DNA of 64,000 nucleotides from Bacteroidia bacterium (GTDB lineage Bacteria > Bacteroidota > Bacteroidia > B-17B0 > Aurantibacillaceae). Location of the stretch: positions 19,328-83,327 of the forward strand of contig JALHRL010000016.1 in assembly GCA_022841465.1 (NCBI GenBank), written 5' to 3'. The translations under genes were made by a program, and so were the position numbers. Each line of letters starts with the position of its first letter. The first letter of the stretch is position 1. Below the pieces are notes generated by a model, which was given only the letters and a program-made list of their open reading frames with translations, was not told the origin of the DNA and ran no database searches. Shown piece after piece: positions 45,449 to 54,465 of this stretch.

Positions 45449-45693
45449 TAATCTATTATTAACCTATGTACATCAAAAGTACTATCAAAGAAATAAATTT
45501 TTAATGTATAAAGTCCTTTTTCTAAATTAGCTTTCATATTAATAATTCCATTTTCAGACTCCAATATTTGAGTTTTAATTAATGCTCCCTTCGCATCAAA
45601 TATTTCAATTTGGTATTTTGTTTGATTAATTGCGCTAGAAACTTTTAAGTTAAAGTTACCAAAATTTGGGTTGGGGAAAAAAGAGAAAATTTG
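45448..45693 (-). pseudogene. Remnant of the 1816-aa T9SS gene (C-terminal sorting domain only)
   Basis: On the minus strand, translation gives FFPNPNFGNFNLKVSSAINQ, TKYQIEIFDAKGALI, then ESENGIINMKANLEKG and a final FDVHRLIID. This matches, with substitutions, the last 75 residues of the 46965-52415 gene. It lacks a start codon: an in-frame stop lies 6 nt before the first matching codon. The stop codon overlaps the ATG of the next gene in a TAATG junction. It is best read as the scar of a tandem duplication that also copied the 417-aa gene. Confidence 0.85.
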
Positions 45694-45711
45694 TAATTAG
45701 TATATATAAAC

Positions 45712-46965
45712 CTACCTCAAAATCACAAAGCGCTTTTTGATGCTTTGCTTGGTGTTTTTTAATTCTAAAATATAAGTGCCATTAGGAATATTTTTTATCT
45801 CTATTTCAGCTTTGTTATTATTAATTACCAATTCTTCTTTCCTTACTAATTTGCCCAATTCATTGTAAATAATTGCTTCTTTGTATTTACCGGTACTATT
45901 ATTTACAAACTCTAATTTTAAAACCTCATCACTGGGGTTTGGGCTAAGTAATATTTCATTATTGTTGCTTTTTAATTCATTTATACCAACATCGCTTGAA
46001 TAAACTATAACGGTATCGTATTTAATATTTCCGCATAAATCTTGTTTTACCATATAAGTACTGGTAGTTGCTCCAACAAAAACCGTTATTCCGGCAGCAG
46101 TATCAAGCGGAGTTGTGGTATTTGGTAATTTGTACCAAGTGCAGGCATCATCAAGCCCAATTTCTCGTGTTCTGCCAATGTAAACTGTATTACCCGGTAA
46201 AGCCCATACATCATTACCGGCATAAGCAGGCAAATCACTTTCAATAACACTTACATCATCAATAAAATAAGATGCAATACCGGCAGTGTTTCCATCTAAA
46301 CTGGTATAAGTAGTTGCACTTGTTAGTCTAAAATTACCTATAGTTATATATTCTTCAGTACCATTTGCTACAAAACTACCTTGTACCTTCATCCAGTTTA
46401 AGGTATCTGCATAAAAAACCCCACTTTGGCTTTTTACCTGGGGGTTTGCTATAGCTTCTTTACCCCAACCAATAATTTGTATACTACCATTATCAAAATA
46501 AGCCCCCAATTCATCCACCGCATAATTTACATAATTAATCAAATTAGCCCAATAGGTTACACAATAACTTTTTCCGGAAATAAGTTTCTTTTTCATACGT
46601 TGTTGTATATACCAGCGCCAGTTTACAGAAGGGTCGGGTGTTAATTTTAAATAAACTAAATAACAATATCCATCACCAGTCCTAGGGTATTGAAACCCCC
46701 CTCCCGCTAAATTTCCAGGTATTCCAACGTTAGTTGAGTTAGAATAACAGGAGTTCATGATTATACCGTATCCACCACCACTCTTCAATGTATCCCATGG
46801 AATAGAAAACTGAAACCAACCTGGCGCAGGACTATCGCAATTATCTACAAAATCAAAACCTCCATTTCTAACGTAATTAATTTGGCTTAGAATAGAATTG
46901 CTATTTATCAATAAAATAAATAATACAATAGATTTGAATTTACTGTTTAACTTCATATTACTCAT
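45712..46965 (-). CDS. Secreted T9SS type A protein, paralogue of the 44198 gene
   Basis: A 417-aa protein with a signal peptide (SIVLFILLINSNSILSQ), the same domain layout as its neighbour and a type A sorting domain (ILLSPNPSDEVLKLEFVN, IIYNELGKLVRKEEL, IPNGTYILELKNTKQS). The N-terminal ligand domain differs most (residues 30-95), while residues about 130-300 are nearly identical at the protein level with many synonymous base changes. The start (ATG at 46965) overlaps the stop of the 1816-aa gene, so the two are translationally coupled. Confidence 0.85.
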   Translation of the reverse strand: MSNMKLNSKFKSIVLFILLINSNSILSQINYVRNGGFDFVDNCDSPAPGWFQFSIPWDTLKSGGGYGIIMNSCYSNSTNVGIPGNLAGGGFQYPRTGDGYCYLVYLKLTPDPSVNWRWYIQQRMKKKLISGKSYCVTYWANLINYVNYAVDELGAYFDNGSIQIIGWGKEAIANPQVKSQSGVFYADTLNWMKVQGSFVANGTEEYITIGNFRLTSATTYTSLDGNTAGIASYFIDDVSVIESDLPAYAGNDVWALPGNTVYIGRTREIGLDDACTWYKLPNTTTPLDTAAGITVFVGATTSTYMVKQDLCGNIKYDTVIVYSSDVGINELKSNNNEILLSPNPSDEVLKLEFVNNSTGKYKEAIIYNELGKLVRKEELVINNNKAEIEIKNIPNGTYILELKNTKQSIKKRFVILR

Positions 46966-49900
46966 TAATCAACAATTAACTTATGTAAATCATAAGTACC
47001 ATCATTAAAATATACTTTAACAGTATATATTCCTTTCACCAAATTAGTTTTTACTCTTATAATATTATTTTCCGATTCTAACATTTGGTTTAGAATTAAA
47101 GTTCCTTTAATATCAAAAACATCAACTTGGTACTTTGTTTGATTAATTGTGCTAGACACCTTTAGGTTAAAGTTACCAAAATTTGGGTTTGGAAACAAAC
47201 TTGATTTTAAGTCTAATGTTACATCTTGATATTCTGAAATTAGATTATCTATTCCTTTACTTAAGGCACTTGAGTTACAGTTATCTGAAAATGAATAAAA
47301 GGTGTTAAATATAATGTTGTATAATGCCCTTGCTTTATAAACACTTCCTCCTTCTGTATACGGACATAAAGAACTTAAATTAATTAAATCTAAACTATCC
47401 ATATTATTAAATGTTCCGTTTTTTGATTTTAAAAACAGTTGGTAAAAAGATTTATAATTTTGTAAAACAGCATTTGAAGCACTTAATGTGTTAACTTTTG
47501 TTTGAGCCTGATTTATGTTGCATTTCACAAAATCTTCTTCAATACTGGTTATTTTTCCAAAACTAATACTTGATGCATTGTTGTAAAAACTTTGCAAAGA
47601 GGTAGAATTAGCCGTATAGTTAGGGTTTGCTTTTAAAAATTCATACAACCTTAATTTATTTATATAAACTAAATTCTCATCGCTACTAGAGTTTACATTT
47701 TCTTCAGCAATTCCGTTTAATAAATCAGTTTGGCTAGTATTAAAAATTTGGCTGCTTTCCACACTTGCGCCTGACATTGCAGAAGCTCCGCCACCACCGC
47801 CACCACCTGATAAACGGCAAGATGGCACAACATAGTTTGAGTTTAGAATTGTATTTGAAGGATTCGAAATTGCATGAAAGTAATCATCCTGGAACATTGC
47901 ACCCGGGGTAGCAATAACCGTACTGCTACCATTCGGGTTTTCCGTGGCCGCTAATGTTGGGTTATTAACGTAAATTTTTGAAGCTTGGGCACTGCTGAAC
48001 AGATTATAATTCATTGTTTTTTTATTCACTCCTGTCCAGCTTCCAAGCCACCTATTATTTACCGGTGTACTTGCATTACCTTGTACGCTAATGGTTGCAT
48101 TGTTGGTTAAGCTTAAACCATATTTTTGGTTTTGCATACTATTATCTTGCATGGTTGTTAATGGTTGCCCACCATTAAAATTAAGGCCGTGGAATGTATT
48201 GCTAGTAGTATTACACCGTACACTTAAATTATTATTCATGCTGGTTTTTATTGCCGCTGACTCATTAGTATAAGTACCAACACCTGTAACACTGTTTTGA
48301 TGAATGGTTGTAGTAGCAGTTTGGTAAGCTGCAATACCATTTTGTACAGGTGTAATAAATGTGTTTGGTTCATTTACTAGAGATACTGAATTTGTTGTAA
48401 CGCTAACAGTTCTAAAGGCAATGTTGCTAACTGCAATTCCATTGTGTACATTACTTATTCTGTTATTAATGATGTTATTGTAAACACCCAGTGGCGCAAA
48501 GGTGGTGCTTGAAGTTGAGAAAGGGTCGCTAATACTTACGCCAATATTTACGTATTCATTTGCTGTTGGGGTTGTAGGATGCCTGTTAATGGTATTAGAG
48601 CTAACTAATAACCTACCCACTATTCTACCGTTTCCGCTACCGTAACTTCCTAAATTGTAGTAACCAACATCTAAACCAACTAGTATACTGTTTTTTATAT
48701 TATACAATTGGTTGTTTTGCAAATCAATTTGATAGTATCTGTTTGTTTTAATATTAAATCCTCTATCGCCTTTTACGTTAACGGTATTAAAATAATTATA
48801 GCCATTGGTAAAACTATATACACGTGCATAACTTATAAAAGTTGATAAGTATCCTGTAATATCAGCTGCACTTAATTTTTCATAAAAATAATTTCCGTTT
48901 AAGGTGTTAGTAGTTGCACTTAAAATATTTATTTGGTTATTATTCCAAACTTCGTCATTTCCATTTTCACTTAAGGCATAAATTGCCTTGCCTGCTGCTG
49001 GCCTGCTACCTGTTTGTTGCCCGTTTTGAAATACAGAATTGTAAATAGTTACGTTACTGTTTTTAATGGTGATATCTTCAAATAAATTATCAAAACAATT
49101 AAATGAGGCTGTACCGGCAGCACCAATTGCAATGCCTCTGTATACATTGGTAGTACTTATTAATGTAAAACCATTATCATTAATTACTATACCATTTGAT
49201 GGGAAATCTGTATTCAATGGCCCTTTTAAAAACGAAAGAGGATAGTTTGTGTTACTAATATAAGGTGCTTGTAAAGGGCTTGAGTTTCCACTAGCACTAT
49301 TTTTTACCGTATTTGTTGCTGGGTACGTAAGTGGACTGAATGTAATTGTTCTACTGGTAAACAAACAGTTTCTAATGATATATGGATAAGTTACTTGATT
49401 AGCTTTATAAGCATTTATTCGTATGCTTATTTCATTTCTATTGAACATAGCATTTGTAACATTAAGTAAATTGGTAGAGGTATAATTATTGGTTGCTAAC
49501 AAATCAACTGCTACAAATGCATCTTCAATAAAACTGTTTCTGCTACCTGCATCAATAATGTTTAGTTTTCCACCTTGCTGAACAACGATACCTTTCCACA
49601 TGTTATCACATGAATATAAGTGGCAACCTGCTAATGTTAAGGTGCTATTTGGTGTAACTGTTATACTTATGTTCGGGTACATTCTTAAATCAGAATTACT
49701 AAAGGTAACTGCACCATAAATAATTAAATCATTGGGTAAACAATAAACATTATTTTGTGGCATTACAGTTGAGGATAAACTACCGATATTCAACGTAATT
49801 GAACATCCCGGTATACAGGAACATGGTGTTGGGTCAAAATCAATAGTAATTGTATTAGAAACCATGCACTGCGGCGGCCCAGTTGAAACCGTGTAAACTT

Positions 49901-52415
49901 GCAAGGCTGTTGGAGTAATTATAGCAGGGTTACCAATTATATTGCCAGGCTGCCATGTATACCCGTAAATTGAAAATGGAGAAGCAGTAAGAGTATGTGT
50001 GCCGTTGGCACAAGCAATTAAAGTTGAGGCGGAAATAGTAGGAACTACTGGAAAAGCATTAACTGTAATGGTAGTAGCTGCTGTATATGTGCATGCAATA
50101 CCGGCAGTGTAATTTGCAACTACTGTATATACACCACCAGAAACAGGATTAAATGTATTACTCGAAGTAGTCCCATTTACGCTAAATGATAAACCGCTTA
50201 AAATTGGTGCGCTTAAAGTATATAAATCGACTGTTTGAGTTGTACAAATTACAGTAGGGTTTAAAACAACCTGAGTATTGTTATCTTCAACATCAACAGT
50301 GCTGCTATAAACACAACCATTTGTATAAGTTGAGGTTGCAGTATAGGTGCCAGGATTATTAACTACATAAGGTGAGTTCACAAGATTAACGGGTACCCAA
50401 GTGTAATTAGAAGTTCCAATAACTGTTAAAGTTGAATTTGTATTGTAAGGCGGTGTATTACAAATTCCAGTTGGTGTTGCAACAGCAGTAAAAAAACTTA
50501 TAGAAGTTGGGTAAACGCTTTGGTTTACAACACATAAATTTGTACAACCATTAACGGCAGTACCTATAACTGTGTAGTTTGTGCTTACTGATGGAGCTAC
50601 AACAACATTTTGCCCTACCATATTTCCAGGGAACCACGTGTATGTTGACACACCATTTGCGCTTAATGTTAATGTTTTACCAGGGCAAGTAAGTGAATTT
50701 GATGAATTACATGTAATATTAGGTAATGGATTTTGGTAAACTATGGCTGTTGAGGTATTAACACACCCTAAAGAGTTTGTACCTGTAACAGTATATATTG
50801 TAGTAACCGTTGGTGTAACATTTATACTTGCTCCATTTAAATTTCCTGGTTGCCAAATATAACTAGAGGCTCCACTTGCAGTAAGATTTATGCTACTAAA
50901 AATACATATTGTATTTGAGGTTGCAGGTGAAATTGTTATTGTAGGCAATGGATTTACAGTAACTTGAACGGTTTTGGTAACAATACAACCATTAACTGAA
51001 GTTCCTGTTACTGTATAAATTGTTGTTGATAATGGCGAAACAGTAACTGATGCGCCATTTAAATTACCAGGTTGCCAAGTATAGTTTGAACCTCCACTTG
51101 CAGTTAATGTGCTTGTTTGACCAATACATATTGAGGCAGGTGTAGCATTCGCATTTATACCTGAAGTAAAGGTGTTAATGGTAATGTTTACTGTTTGATT
51201 ACATGTTGAAGGATTTTTACCCACAACCGTATATGTAGTTGGTACAGTAGGAGAAAAATTAAAACTTGTTCCAACCAATGCACCAGGATAAAAAGTATAG
51301 CTTCCAATACCATTATTGCCTGTAATGCTTACCGAAGTTCCTGGACAAACCGTTAAATTACTTGCGGTTACAGTTATTGGGTTAAGAGTAACGGAATTAA
51401 TTGAGAATTGTGAATTTGATACACATTGAGTATTATTCATATCAAACACATTAACATTTAAATTATACAATGATGTTGAAGTAACAGTAGCAATAGGATT
51501 TGGTATATTATTGCTGCTTAATCCAGGCCCACTCCAATTGTATGAAACAGGTGATAAACTTCCAGAACCACAAGTTAAGGATGAGCTAAAACTTACGTTA
51601 CCACAAACATTTACGCTAGAACTGCTCGTAGAGACATTAACTACAAATGGTTTTATGCTTACATTATCAATATAAAGCGCATGACATTTTCCCGGTTCAG
51701 GCTCTGTTACATTTACACAAATTGGTGTAACAGATGGACTTTGCGTTATAAAAGAGTTCGAAGGCCTACCTATAGTGAGATAAGACTGGCCACCTGCACC
51801 AGAATTAAAACACAATTCAATTTTTTGCCAAGTATTATAATCATTTAATACAGCAGTATTTGTTACTACTAAGTTAGGAGTAGTGCCTAACCATGTACTA
51901 TTTATGGTAGATTGTGGTGTGGTTGTTAACCATATACCAAGTGCATTTAATATTCCAGGATAATTTTCACCTTTACTTACCCAAAAACTTATAATATAGC
52001 TTGTGTTAGGACTTAATGCTGTTGTTAATTGTGTTCTAATATATTCTGAAAAATCACCACTAGTGTTACAATTAATAATTCCACCATAATAATTATTTGA
52101 TGAGCAATTAGGATTTGGCATTAAAGTCTGTGTTCCATAATAGTTACAAGGAATGGTGCACCATGAATTAGTGCTTGCGGTACAAAATAAATCTGCCGAA
52201 CCACCATTAACACCAGAATCCCATGAACAAACAGCATAATTAAATCCACTCAATAAATTAGGAACTCCATTAGTAAACTCAAAACTTCCATTTTTTACTA
52301 ATTCACAAGATGTATTAAATGAACATGGATTATTAGAAGGATTAGAACAAGCTTGGCCTATTAAATTAAATTGTACAATTAATGTAAATACGAATAGAAT
52401 AAGTAATTTTTTCAT
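46965..52415 (-). CDS. 1816-aa T9SS secreted adhesin-like protein with Ig/PKD-like and beta-helix regions
   Basis: The protein has a signal peptide (KKLLILFVFTLIVQFNLIGQ). An N-terminal jelly-roll-like region with SCELVKNGSFEFTNG spans about residues 25-255. A tandem run of at least six Ig/PKD-like repeats follows (about 345-865), each marked by W/F-x-PG, for example NYTWQPGNLNGASVTVSPLS, and IYTVTGTxxxGC. A long Asn/Ser/Thr-rich section with right-handed beta-helix features (about 870-1560) comes next, then a GGGGGG linker. The type A sorting domain closes it (SLFPNPNFGNFNLKVSS). The product is probably surface-attached or released. It is the largest cargo gene of the element. Its coupling to the 45712 gene suggests a joint role in attachment or matrix. 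Confidence 0.85.
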   Translation of the reverse strand: MKKLLILFVFTLIVQFNLIGQACSNPSNNPCSFNTSCELVKNGSFEFTNGVPNLLSGFNYAVCSWDSGVNGGSADLFCTASTNSWCTIPCNYYGTQTLMPNPNCSSNNYYGGIINCNTSGDFSEYIRTQLTTALSPNTSYIISFWVSKGENYPGILNALGIWLTTTPQSTINSTWLGTTPNLVVTNTAVLNDYNTWQKIELCFNSGAGGQSYLTIGRPSNSFITQSPSVTPICVNVTEPEPGKCHALYIDNVSIKPFVVNVSTSSSSVNVCGNVSFSSSLTCGSGSLSPVSYNWSGPGLSSNNIPNPIATVTSTSLYNLNVNVFDMNNTQCVSNSQFSINSVTLNPITVTASNLTVCPGTSVSITGNNGIGSYTFYPGALVGTSFNFSPTVPTTYTVVGKNPSTCNQTVNITINTFTSGINANATPASICIGQTSTLTASGGSNYTWQPGNLNGASVTVSPLSTTIYTVTGTSVNGCIVTKTVQVTVNPLPTITISPATSNTICIFSSINLTASGASSYIWQPGNLNGASINVTPTVTTIYTVTGTNSLGCVNTSTAIVYQNPLPNITCNSSNSLTCPGKTLTLSANGVSTYTWFPGNMVGQNVVVAPSVSTNYTVIGTAVNGCTNLCVVNQSVYPTSISFFTAVATPTGICNTPPYNTNSTLTVIGTSNYTWVPVNLVNSPYVVNNPGTYTATSTYTNGCVYSSTVDVEDNNTQVVLNPTVICTTQTVDLYTLSAPILSGLSFSVNGTTSSNTFNPVSGGVYTVVANYTAGIACTYTAATTITVNAFPVVPTISASTLIACANGTHTLTASPFSIYGYTWQPGNIIGNPAIITPTALQVYTVSTGPPQCMVSNTITIDFDPTPCSCIPGCSITLNIGSLSSTVMPQNNVYCLPNDLIIYGAVTFSNSDLRMYPNISITVTPNSTLTLAGCHLYSCDNMWKGIVVQQGGKLNIIDAGSRNSFIEDAFVAVDLLATNNYTSTNLLNVTNAMFNRNEISIRINAYKANQVTYPYIIRNCLFTSRTITFSPLTYPATNTVKNSASGNSSPLQAPYISNTNYPLSFLKGPLNTDFPSNGIVINDNGFTLISTTNVYRGIAIGAAGTASFNCFDNLFEDITIKNSNVTIYNSVFQNGQQTGSRPAAGKAIYALSENGNDEVWNNNQINILSATTNTLNGNYFYEKLSAADITGYLSTFISYARVYSFTNGYNYFNTVNVKGDRGFNIKTNRYYQIDLQNNQLYNIKNSILVGLDVGYYNLGSYGSGNGRIVGRLLVSSNTINRHPTTPTANEYVNIGVSISDPFSTSSTTFAPLGVYNNIINNRISNVHNGIAVSNIAFRTVSVTTNSVSLVNEPNTFITPVQNGIAAYQTATTTIHQNSVTGVGTYTNESAAIKTSMNNNLSVRCNTTSNTFHGLNFNGGQPLTTMQDNSMQNQKYGLSLTNNATISVQGNASTPVNNRWLGSWTGVNKKTMNYNLFSSAQASKIYVNNPTLAATENPNGSSTVIATPGAMFQDDYFHAISNPSNTILNSNYVVPSCRLSGGGGGGGASAMSGASVESSQIFNTSQTDLLNGIAEENVNSSSDENLVYINKLRLYEFLKANPNYTANSTSLQSFYNNASSISFGKITSIEEDFVKCNINQAQTKVNTLSASNAVLQNYKSFYQLFLKSKNGTFNNMDSLDLINLSSLCPYTEGGSVYKARALYNIIFNTFYSFSDNCNSSALSKGIDNLISEYQDVTLDLKSSLFPNPNFGNFNLKVSSTINQTKYQVDVFDIKGTLILNQMLESENNIIRVKTNLVKGIYTVKVYFNDGTYDLHKLIVD

Positions 52416-52561
52416 GGTGTTTAGATTTTAGATAAAACTAATAAAATATTTAAATAAAAAAACATTAGGTGTTATAACAAGTAAATGTTTTGTTGTTTAT
52501 TCTGCGCTATAACTAAGTCAAAATCTTAAATAATTATTCTCTTTTCTAACCAATTTCTTTA

Positions 52562-52600
52562 AAATACAACAACTAAAATACAACAAACGAAATACAACAA
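52562..52600 (-). repeat. Iteron-like 14-nt-spaced AAATACAACAA repeats
   Basis: AAATACAACAA occurs three times at an exact 14-nt period (52562, 52576, 52590) in the 290-nt non-coding stretch between the BRCT gene and the 1816-aa gene. Nothing else is obvious in this gap. The repeats could be a protein-binding or replication site, or a simple A/C-rich repeat. Confidence 0.5.
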
Positions 52601-52705
52601 ACCTTGAAATACTGCTAATGAGCTAAATAATCGCAGTTTAGCATAACTTGCAACTTACAAAATATCCTTTTACAGTAACTTTTACAACAAAAACAAAACA
52701 ATAGA

Positions 52706-53608
52706 TTACAACAAATCATCAAGTATATCACAAAAGTCGAATTCATGAATAATAATTATTTTATGGCCTTCTTTGCGAAGATTCATTGCAGCTTCTACTT
52801 TTCTTCCATAACAAGAAAATGCCCAAGCTTGATTACCATTATCTCCAACTACCAAGTAATCTGTTTTCGAACTTATTGAACTATGTATATTGCCTCCTAG
52901 TTTCTTAATATCATTTTGCAACTGCGAACGATTTCCTCTTTTTAATACACCTGTTATGCAAAAACTCTTCCCTTCAAAAGTTACTGAAGGGTCTGAAGTA
53001 CATAAACCTGAAATTTTAACTTCCTCGGTCTCCTTTTTAACTTTATTAAAAACCTCTTTATCCTGTATATTAACAAACTGCGTAAAATATGCCATTAACG
53101 TAGTTCTTTCATTTTCATCAATCTTCTTATCACTTAAAATATTTAATAAAAGACCACGAATTTCATCATAAGGATAGTGATTTATTAAATGTTCATGATT
53201 ATCTAGCCAGGAATTCAAAGCCATAATTTCATTATCGTGTATTTTTCCATCTGCAAGAATACCATGACAAATCCCTTGAAGAATCTGCAAATCTGATGTT
53301 AAGGCATCGTAATAATAATAATCACCTTCGTACTTTTGAGATAACCAATATAAATCTTCAATTACATCCATTGTTATTCCATCACCATTTGCTGCTTCCT
53401 TAATTGCATTAATAAACTCTCTAAAAGGATTCTTTGAAATAAGCTCTATGTGCTTATCTGCCCAGAGATTCAACTCATTTACCTCTCTTGTGTTAATACT
53501 TCCATCCATTTTAATTCCTATTAATAGGCCTTTTAATGTATGGATAGCTTTATCTGTTATTTGCTTTCCTGTGAAAACCTTGTAGTTGATGTCGTTGCTA
53601 TTATTCAT
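52706..53608 (-). CDS. TerB-like repeat plus BRCT domain protein
   Basis: A 300-aa protein. The first two thirds hold tandem TerB-like helical units with acidic turns, for example IGIKMDGSINTREVNELNLW and GILADGKIHDNEIMAL, then LLNILSDKKIDENERTTL. The C-terminal BRCT domain (about 205-298) has FEGKSFCITGVLKRGNRSQL, then KKLGGNIHSSISSKTDYLVV, like the BRCT of NAD-dependent DNA ligase. BRCT domains bind DNA ends or phosphopeptides; a role in DNA or genome processing is an inference. The gene is divergent from the XRE regulator, with a perfect 22-bp palindrome between them that probably controls both. Confidence 0.8.
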   Translation of the reverse strand: MNNSNDINYKVFTGKQITDKAIHTLKGLLIGIKMDGSINTREVNELNLWADKHIELISKNPFREFINAIKEAANGDGITMDVIEDLYWLSQKYEGDYYYYDALTSDLQILQGICHGILADGKIHDNEIMALNSWLDNHEHLINHYPYDEIRGLLLNILSDKKIDENERTTLMAYFTQFVNIQDKEVFNKVKKETEEVKISGLCTSDPSVTFEGKSFCITGVLKRGNRSQLQNDIKKLGGNIHSSISSKTDYLVVGDNGNQAWAFSCYGRKVEAAMNLRKEGHKIIIIHEFDFCDILDDLL

Positions 53609-53632
53609 AGTATAAAAATAACAAAAAACGAT

Positions 53633-53654
53633 TAGGTGGTATATATACCACCTA
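53633..53654. promoter_or_regulatory. Perfect 22-bp palindromic operator between the BRCT and XRE genes
   Basis: Two 11-nt half-sites are exact reverse complements (TAGGTGGTATA at 53633-53643, TATACCACCTA at 53644-53654). The site lies 24 nt before the BRCT gene start and 32 nt before the XRE gene start, in the shared intergenic region. This is a good operator for the dimeric XRE protein. Confidence 0.75.
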
Positions 53655-53686
53655 TAAATTTCACTAAACTACTCACATTGGTAGTC

Positions 53687-53899
53687 ATGAAAAGTGATGA
53701 AGTATTAAGGGAAATTGGTCAAAACATTTCAAAACTCAGAAAAGCTGCGAAACTGAGTACCAACGAACTTAGTTATGATACGGGCATCGACAAATCGAAC
53801 CTAGTTAACATTGAAAAAGGAAGAACAAATGTTACAATAAAAACATTAGTTAAAATTGCTCAAGCACTTCAAGTAGACCTAAAGGAGCTTTTCAAATAA
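53687..53899 (+). CDS. XRE-family (Cro/C1-type) transcriptional regulator
   Basis: A 70-aa protein consisting of one HTH_3/XRE domain: IGQNISKLRKAAKLSTNELS, DTGIDKSNLVNIEKGRTNVT and ALQVDLKELF. Start ATG 53687 is 32 nt after the palindrome; an earlier frame start at 53636 would put the operator inside the coding region and is less likely. It is divergent from the BRCT gene and probably represses that gene and itself. It converges with the HUH gene, overlapping its 3' end by 8 nt. Confidence 0.88.
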   Translation: MKSDEVLREIGQNISKLRKAAKLSTNELSYDTGIDKSNLVNIEKGRTNVTIKTLVKIAQALQVDLKELFK

Positions 53900-54302
53900 A
53901 GTCACCCAAAACATCCCAATCATTATTATTCATATACTTTGTTAAATAAATATTTGCACCTGAACTGCTATTATAACGAATCACCGTGCAATAATTCTCG
54001 TTGCACTTAGAAACAATCTTCCAGACACTTGTAATTGCTTTAAAACCGTTTTCAATTCTTTCAGCACTTCTTTCAATAAATTCAATTAAAGCATGGAGAT
54101 GATAATTTTCACTCGCTCTAAACCTTTCTGCAACCCAAAAGATGTTTACTTTAAACTTTCTTCCTGTAATTAAATTAAAGAAGTTCTCCATCATTTTTCG
54201 AGCACTTTTCAATTTCATTTTAAACTTTGTTGTAAACGTGCAAAAAAACGACCACGCTCTTTTTTTTAACCAATCTGCAAAACAACTTATTCTTTTATTC
54301 AT
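53892..54302 (-). CDS. Small HUH Rep-like protein (replication/mobilisation initiator)
   Basis: From ATG 54302 the product is 136 aa. Features are FFCTFTTKFKMKLKSARKMM, then FWVAERFRAS and YHLHAL (H68-x-H70, the HUH metal motif). A late NIYLTKYM segment (Tyr119, Lys122, Tyr123) fits the catalytic Tyr/Lys part of HUH Rep proteins. An extended frame to 54446 adds 48 Cys-rich residues unlike the family, so I rejected that start. HUH enzymes nick one strand to start rolling-circle replication or transfer. The short length suggests a minimal or partner-dependent protein. It is 163 nt downstream of the excisionase-like gene. Confidence 0.6.
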   Translation of the reverse strand: MNKRISCFADWLKKRAWSFFCTFTTKFKMKLKSARKMMENFFNLITGRKFKVNIFWVAERFRASENYHLHALIEFIERSAERIENGFKAITSVWKIVSKCNENYCTVIRYNSSSGANIYLTKYMNNNDWDVLGDFI

Positions 54303-54465
54303 ATATTTTCTATTATAAATTATTGACTTGATACACTTCAGGTATAAATATACTTTATATGTATACCTCAACTCAATACAATGCTCACCACATTGTAAAT
54401 ATGTGCCACTACAAATTATTTGAAAACAACTAGAAGGGAGATTCAATTATAATTTTTGATTTTGT

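Noticed and set aside
46426..46644. Plus-strand frame within the 417-aa T9SS gene
   Set aside because: Antisense shadow of a clear coding region; no domain or start context.
50400..51400. Possible CRISPR-like or tandem DNA repeats in the 1816-aa gene
   Set aside because: The periodicity is at protein level (Ig/PKD-like repeats with divergent bases); no identical repeats with unique spacers were found anywhere in the window.
54303..54446. N-terminal extension of the HUH-like protein
   Set aside because: It is Cys-rich and unlike the family; an ATG at 54302 gives a better protein.
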